Assembly: GCF_008728515.1 (NCBI RefSeq)
Contig: NC_044977.1
Coordinates: forward strand, 192,375,987-192,439,986
Source of the DNA: Papio anubis
Lineage: Eukaryota > Chordata > Mammalia > Primates > Cercopithecidae
Length of the DNA: 64,000 nt
Direction: 5' to 3'
Part shown: in pieces, positions 59,076-64,000 of the stretch
Numbering within the stretch: position 1 is the stretch's first letter
How the letters are laid out: each line of letters starts with the position of its first letter
The notes under the pieces: generated by a model
The model's input: only the letters and a program-made list of their open reading frames with translations
Database searches by the model: none
Told to the model about the DNA's origin: nothing
Made by a program: the position numbers and the translations under genes

Positions 59076-59520
59076 AGATTAACATAGACTCAGTATACAA
59101 GAAAGGGAAGTGCGGCAGCTCACATCTATAATCCCCATGAAGTGTGATTTGTTTAACAGTTTTTGAAAATCAGAATAAAAAAGATTAGTGCTTAAACTGA
59201 TACTCTCCAGTTATTTGGAAAATACATTATGTAAAACATGTGGTTTCCTATTATAGTCTAAATCAGATAGAATATTGGAGCAACTAGCAACATCTTAAAG
59301 CTAGTTAAACAGAATGACACAGTATTTTGACCATACTATTTTGAAATACTGCAGTTTCTCTCTGTAGCTGTAGAGTGATTCATGAATATGTATTTGGCTT
59401 CTCAAATTAAAAATATTTCACTGCTATTGAACTATTCCTTTAATATCTGTATAAATGTTTTTAAGCATTACATTTTAAGGATTTTGAAGCTTTAGTTTTC
59501 TTATTTAAAATACAATTATC
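59076..59520. other. A/T-rich stretch, nothing recognised
   Basis: No gene or assignable repeat. Confidence 0.5.
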
Positions 59521-59831
59521 GGCCAGGCATGGTGGCTCACACCTGTAATCCCAGCACTTTAGGAGGCCGAGGTGGGTGGATCACAAGGTCAAGAGGTCAA
59601 GACCATTCTGGCCAACATGGTGAAACCCTTTCTCTACTGAAAATACAAAAATTAGCTGGGTGTAGTGGTGCGCGCCTGTACTCCCAGCTACTCAGAAGGC
59701 TGAAGCAGGAGAATGGTGTGAACCTGGGAGGCGGAGGTTGCAGTGAGCTGAGATCGCACCACTGCACTCCAGCCTGGCGACAGAGCAAGACTCTGTCTCA
59801 AATAAAATAAAATAAAATAAAGTAAAATAAT
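59521..59831 (+). mobile_element. Alu with (AAAAT)n tail
   Basis: Very similar in text to the Alu at 58464, including TCACAAGGTCAAGAG and TTAGCTGGGTGTAGTGGTGC. Confidence 0.95.
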
Positions 59832-59833
59832 CT

Positions 59834-60139
59834 GGGCCAGGCACGGTGGCCCATGCCTGTAATTCCAGTACTCTGGGAGGCTGAGGTGGGTGGATCCCTT
59901 GAGCTCAAGAGTTTGAGACCAGCCTAGGCAACATGGTAAAACCCCATCTCTACAAAAATACAAAATGCAAAAGAATTAGCCAGGCATGGTGGCACGCGCC
60001 TGTCATCCCAGCTACTTGGGAGGCTGAGGCAAAAGGATCATTTGCACCCAGGAGGTCAAGGCTGCCGTGAGCCAAGATTGTGCCACTGCACTCCAGCCTG
60101 GGTGACAAAGCGAGACCCTGTCTCAAAAACAAAACCAAA
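59834..60139 (+). mobile_element. Alu
   Basis: Starts GGCCAGGCACGGTGGCCCAT, like the one at 58784. Confidence 0.95.
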
Positions 60140-60194
60140 TTTCAGAATTGCCACAATTATCCTTAACCCCACGTTGGAGATGATTACTAAGGAG

Positions 60195-60340
60195 ATCGTT
60201 AATATGTAAAATACATTCTACTATATTAATAAATTATATATCATATTAGTATAATGTATTAAATATAATTATATTAAGAATAATATAAATATTTAAAAAT
60301 TATATAATTTAAATATATAAAGTATATATTGTTAAATATC
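60195..60340. repeat. AT-rich low-complexity stretch
   Basis: About 145 bases of almost only A and T, with many short self-complementary words (TATAATTTAAATATATAA). Confidence 0.9.
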
Positions 60341-60923
60341 AGCAAACTGCAGGAAGTCAGTATTCCTTGTTAAGGAGAAGGGGCACTAATCCCTTCGAGA
60401 GCAGAAATGACCCTTCTTCTGCTTGGGGATAAAAGGACGATGTCCCTAGAGCTGGAATCTATAATAGTCAATATTTGCAGGGGTTGTGTTTGATGGGTGC
60501 TCAGCATCTGAACCTCTTTACTGCTAAGGGGAGGCTTTTCTTGCATGGTTTTGGTTGGAAACAGAGGCCTATCCCTCGGAAATTAGGATTTGGTTGCATG
60601 ATCTGGGCTCAACTGTCTGAAGGTGTGCTAAGAAACATGGGCATGGAGCAAGTATGTGAGGAAGCTGCCTCACTCCAGGGGTGGCAGCTGCAGCCTCTGA
60701 TGTCCCAGGGGGGTCACAGTGATGCAGCTTTCCAAGCAGGCCACCCCTGGCATGACCACGGCTGTGGGCGCAGCTGCCACCTCCGCTTGCTGCTGCCATT
60801 TGCTCACCTGCATCTCCAGCCTTCACACTGACATTTACCCACTATCCTTCCAATAAATTCCTTTCCCGCTCAAGTGGAATCAGAATCAGTTTCTGTTGTT
60901 TGCAGTTAAAAACCTGACTCATG
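60341..60923. other. Alu-free stretch with an old repeat end
   Basis: The stretch ending CAGTTTCTGTTGTTTGCAG then AAAACCTGACTCA with AATAAATTCCTT looks like an old LTR end; family not assigned. Confidence 0.4.
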
Positions 60924-61243
60924 GGCCGGGAGCGGTGGCTCACTCCTGTAATAGCAGCACTTTGGGAGGCCGAGGCGGGCGGATCACGAGGTCAAGAGAT
61001 CGAGACCATCCTGGCCAACATGGTAAAACCCTGTCCCTACTAAAAATACAAAAGTTAGCTGGGCATGGTGGTGTGCGCCTGTAGTCCCAGCTACTTGCGA
61101 GGCTGACACAGGAGAATTGCTTGAACCCGGGAGGTGGAGGTTGCAGAGAGCCAAGATGGCGCCACTGTACTCCAACCTGGTGACAGAGCGAGACTGTCAA
61201 AAAACAAACAAAAAAAAGAAAAACAACAAAACAAACACAAACA
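60924..61243 (+). mobile_element. Alu with (CAAA)n tail
   Basis: Target duplication AACCTGACTCAT and AACCCTGACTCAT. Confidence 0.96.
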
Positions 61244-61257
61244 AAACCCTGACTCAT

Positions 61258-62012
61258 TCTCCAAGTAGGAAAAAAAAAGCAAACTAAACCCCTCCAAGCT
61301 GAGAAAGGTGAGGAGGGAAGGAGGAGAGACAGGGGAAAGAGGTACTAGGATTTGGAAAGGTAAAATACGTTTTTTCTGGAATTAGCAGAAGGCAATGACA
61401 GCAAGTCTTGCCAGAGTAACCCGCTGCATCACCTGCACCTGTGTGCAAAGCTACCGGGCTCCCAGGGAAACCAGAGCTGCAATTCAATTGGCAGAAGTCA
61501 AAAATTACAGTCTACTACCCCAGTGGGAACTGAGTCATTTGAGAGACGAAGTAATGGGATTATTTACAGAGGCAGTAGTGTCTGATATTCTGAGATGATG
61601 TTTCTTGGTGGGCTATACTTTAGGGTAAGTTAGGTCTGGGAATGCGTAAAAGAATAGGAGTTAAATGTTAGCCAAAACTGCATAATAAGATAGAAAAACT
61701 GAAATATTTGCAGCATGCTCAAAATATTAGCAGAAAGGTTAACAGACAGTAAATGTTTATAGGTGAAGTAAACTGAAACCAAACTTAAAAATAAGAAACT
61801 GATAGAATTGACTTACAGTTGGTTATGTGAGAAGAATATTTGCAGTTTGGGTCAAGTTACTATTTAAGCTGTTCTGAAATTACAATTCTACATAATTATA
61901 ATAACAAACATGATAATTCAAATTATGGACCAGAAGCTAATAAATTCTAAGTATACAGTGGCCTATAGGTGGAATTTGATAATACTAAATTTGAAATCTT
62001 TCTTTCCTTTGT
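61258..62012. other. Alu-free stretch, nothing recognised
   Basis: A/T-rich from 61600; no gene seen. Confidence 0.5.
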
Positions 62013-62324
62013 TTATTTGTTTTGTTTTGTTTTGTTTTTTGTTTTGGAGATGAAGTCTCGCTCTGTCACCCAGGCTGGAGTACAGTGATGCGAGCTTGCC
62101 TCACTGCAACCTCTGCCTCCCGGGTTCAAGCGATTCTCCTGCCTCAGCCTCCTGAGTAGCTAGGATTACAGGTGCCCCCCACTACGCCGACTTAATTTTT
62201 GTATTTTTAGTAGAGATGGGGTTTCACCATGTTGGCCAGGCTGGTCTTGAATTCCTGACCTCATGATCTGCTGTCTCAGCCTCCCAAAGTGCTGGGATTA
62301 CAGGCGTGAGCCACCGTGCCTGGC
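62013..62324 (-). mobile_element. Alu
   Basis: Target duplication CTAAATTTGAAAT at 61985-61997 and 62325-62337. Confidence 0.96.
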
Positions 62325-62474
62325 CTAAATTTGAAATAATTTCAATGAAATGATACTTCTTTCAATCTAGGGCCCTCTTGATCACATGGACTGGCTGAAA
62401 ATTATTAATAGAAAGTTTGTAAAAGAAACAGATTCACATAGACTTTGTTCTATGAGCAAAAGTGTCCTATTCAG

Positions 62475-62640
62475 TAGTGGTGTGGCCTGTCTGTGCCTCC
62501 ATTTCCACATCTGTAAAATGGTGATAAGAAGAGTACCTACTTCATGGAATTGTGAAAAATTTAACAAATCAATCCTGTAAGCCCTTAGACACAGCACCTG
62601 ACGCGTATTAAGAACTCCGTGTTTGTTGTTTTTATTGTGA
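62475..62640 (+). repeat. MIR
   Basis: CCATTTCCACATCTGTAAAATGG split over 62500-62522, then CTACTTCATGGAATTGTG. Confidence 0.8.
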
Positions 62641-62868
62641 CTGCAGGGATTTTATTAAGTGGGGCAAAGTGAGATGTATTCTCAATGACTATGGAAGAGA
62701 AGCAGCCATGGAGAGCCATTTAGTTAAAACGAGATTACTTAAATGCTTGAAAATGTAGCATTTCAAAGGCATGAAATTTAGGGAGAAAAAGAGCAGAACC
62801 ATTTAGAGAGGTATCCACAAAGAAGAACTGTTCCACTTGGGAACCCACCACCAATCAAGTGGTCCCAG

Positions 62869-63758
62869 AGGGGCCACCACCATTACCCTCCCCTGCAGCC
62901 CGCGTCTGTGGGGTGTAAGATGGTCACGAGGCAGGGCCACCATTATCCTCTGCCAGCCACGTCTACAATGAGTGTAAGATGGTCCCAGAGGCGGGGCCAC
63001 CATTATCCTCTGCCAGCCACATCTACAATGAGTGTAAGATGGTCCCAGTGGCGGGGCCACCATTATCCTCTGCCAGCCACGTCTACAATGAGTGTAAGAT
63101 GGTCACAGGTGGGGCCACCATTCCTCTGCCAGCCCGTCTGTGGTGGCAAAAGATGGTCCTGGCGGGGCCACCATTATCCTCTGCGCCCATCTTACAGCCA
63201 GGTGTAAGATGAGATTAGGCGGGGCCCTGCCATTATCACCTCTGCCAGCCACATCTACAATGAGTGTAAGATGGTCCACAGGCGGGGCCACCATTATCCT
63301 CTGCCAGCCACATCTACAATGAGTGTAAGATGGTCCCAGAGGCGGGGCCACCATTATCCTCTGCCAGCCCGTCTGTGGGTGTAAGATGGTCCCAGAGGCA
63401 GGGCCACCATTATCCTCTGCCAGCCCGCGTCTACAATGAGTGTAAGATGGTCCCCAGAGCCCGGGGCCACATTATCCTCTGCCAGCCACGTCTAGAATGA
63501 GTGTAAGATGGTCCACAGGCGGGGCCACCATTATCCTCTGCCAGCCACGTCTACAATGAGTATAAGATGGTCCACAGAGGCGGGGCCACCATTATCCTCT
63601 GCCAGCCACGTCTACAATGAGTATAAGATGGTCCACAGGCGGGGCCACCATTATCCTCTGCCAGCCACGTCTAGAATGAGTGTAAGATGGTCCACAGGCG
63701 GGGCCACCATTATCCTCTGCCAGCCATGTCTAGAATGAGTGTAAGATGGTCCACAGGC
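62869..63758. repeat. Minisatellite, about 59-bp unit, 15 copies
   Basis: Unit landmarks are GGGGCCACCATTATCCTCTG, then CCAGCCACGTCTACAATGAG, then TGTAAGATGGTCCACAGGC. The first copy (from about 62869) is divergent; copies near 63105-63230 carry internal deletions. Right-hand copies share variants (TAGAATG; GAGTATAAG), which suggests recent local amplification. It lies in otherwise unique DNA. No gene is associated with it. Confidence 0.95.
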
Positions 63759-64000
63759 AGGAAGAAGAAAAGGTGTTTAAGAAAAGCCTGTCTGCATGAA
63801 TGCGTCCAGCGAGGAGAACATGAGGCATCTGGGAAAGTAACCAAAGAAAGCCCTGTGAGGGAGTGGAGGGTGTGTGGGAGATTAGAGTGGGTCCACAGGG
63901 ATAGAAGGCTAAAGGTGGAAGACAAGAAGAGATACCAGAGAGGTATTCTCTGTCCACTGCAGTGACAGCTACCCAGCTCTCACAACCAGACTCAGGAAAG
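63759..64000. other. Unique stretch to window end
   Basis: Purine-rich plus strand after the minisatellite; nothing recognised. Confidence 0.5.

Noticed and set aside
62869..63758. CRISPR-like array or repeat protein gene
   Set aside because: Units abut without unique spacers and the genome is primate; the open frames shift between copies because unit length varies.
1..64000. Exons of the neighbouring genes CEP19 and FBXO45
   Set aside because: None of the frames resembles these proteins, and the human gene spacing as I recall it places both outside a window of this size.
1..64000. A previously undescribed multi-gene system
   Set aside because: Apart from NRROS, the open frames are repeat-derived, low-complexity or lack domains; no gene cluster is supported.

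Overview
This window is nuclear DNA of a primate, most likely an Old World monkey (Cercopithecidae). It holds about 60 Alu elements plus L1, L2 and MIR remnants. The younger Alus carry variants that I associate with Old World monkey AluY lineages: 'gagatccggccactg' near the 3' end (13131-13145, 18086-18100 and 34150-34164), 'cagtggccggatctc' on the reverse strand near 20053, 'cgaggtggcgg' in the middle, and 'ggcttgagcc' near the 5' end. I cannot name the genus from sequence alone.

The only protein gene I can support is NRROS (LRRC33), read leftwards on the minus strand. It encodes an intact 692-residue transmembrane leucine-rich-repeat protein in two coding exons. Exon 2 (35758-35878) holds the start codon and signal peptide; exon 3 (28080-30050 coding) holds the rest. 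A non-coding exon 1 is proposed to end at a strong splice donor at 47566/47565, inside a CpG-rich promoter region (about 47340-47880) with ETS- and IRF-like sites. The 3' UTR probably ends just beyond an AATAAA at 27835-27840. The gene then spans roughly 20 kb, with an intron 1 of about 11.7 kb and an intron 2 of 5.7 kb. In human 3q29, NRROS lies between FBXO45 and CEP19, each tens of kilobases away; no exon of either is recognised here.

Layout. 1-27.8 kb: downstream intergenic DNA, mostly Alu, with an old minus-strand L1 (8.0-11.1 kb), an isolated YY1-type palindrome (13.55 kb), a locally triplicated block (21.6-22.9 kb) and a GGAA microsatellite (24.4 kb). 27.8-47.7 kb: NRROS. 47.7-64 kb: upstream DNA with a pentameric CATTCC-rich array (52.45-53.11 kb), a second CpG-rich promoter-like region (54.76-55.56 kb) whose core is three 33-bp tandem repeats each carrying CTCGCGAGA, an L1 broken by three Alus (56.6-58.46 kb), an AT-rich stretch (60.2 kb), and a 15-copy, roughly 59-bp minisatellite (62.87-63.76 kb).

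Three or four stretches (about 4.85-6.82, 32.57-32.87 and 56.30-56.58 kb) contain Alus with dense one- to few-base insertions and deletions. These look like sequencing or gap-filling error rather than biology. I found no operon, CRISPR array, phage, rRNA or tRNA gene, and no convincing new coding system. The most interesting leads are non-coding: the CGCG-element tandem repeat, the minisatellite, the CATTCC array and the triplication.
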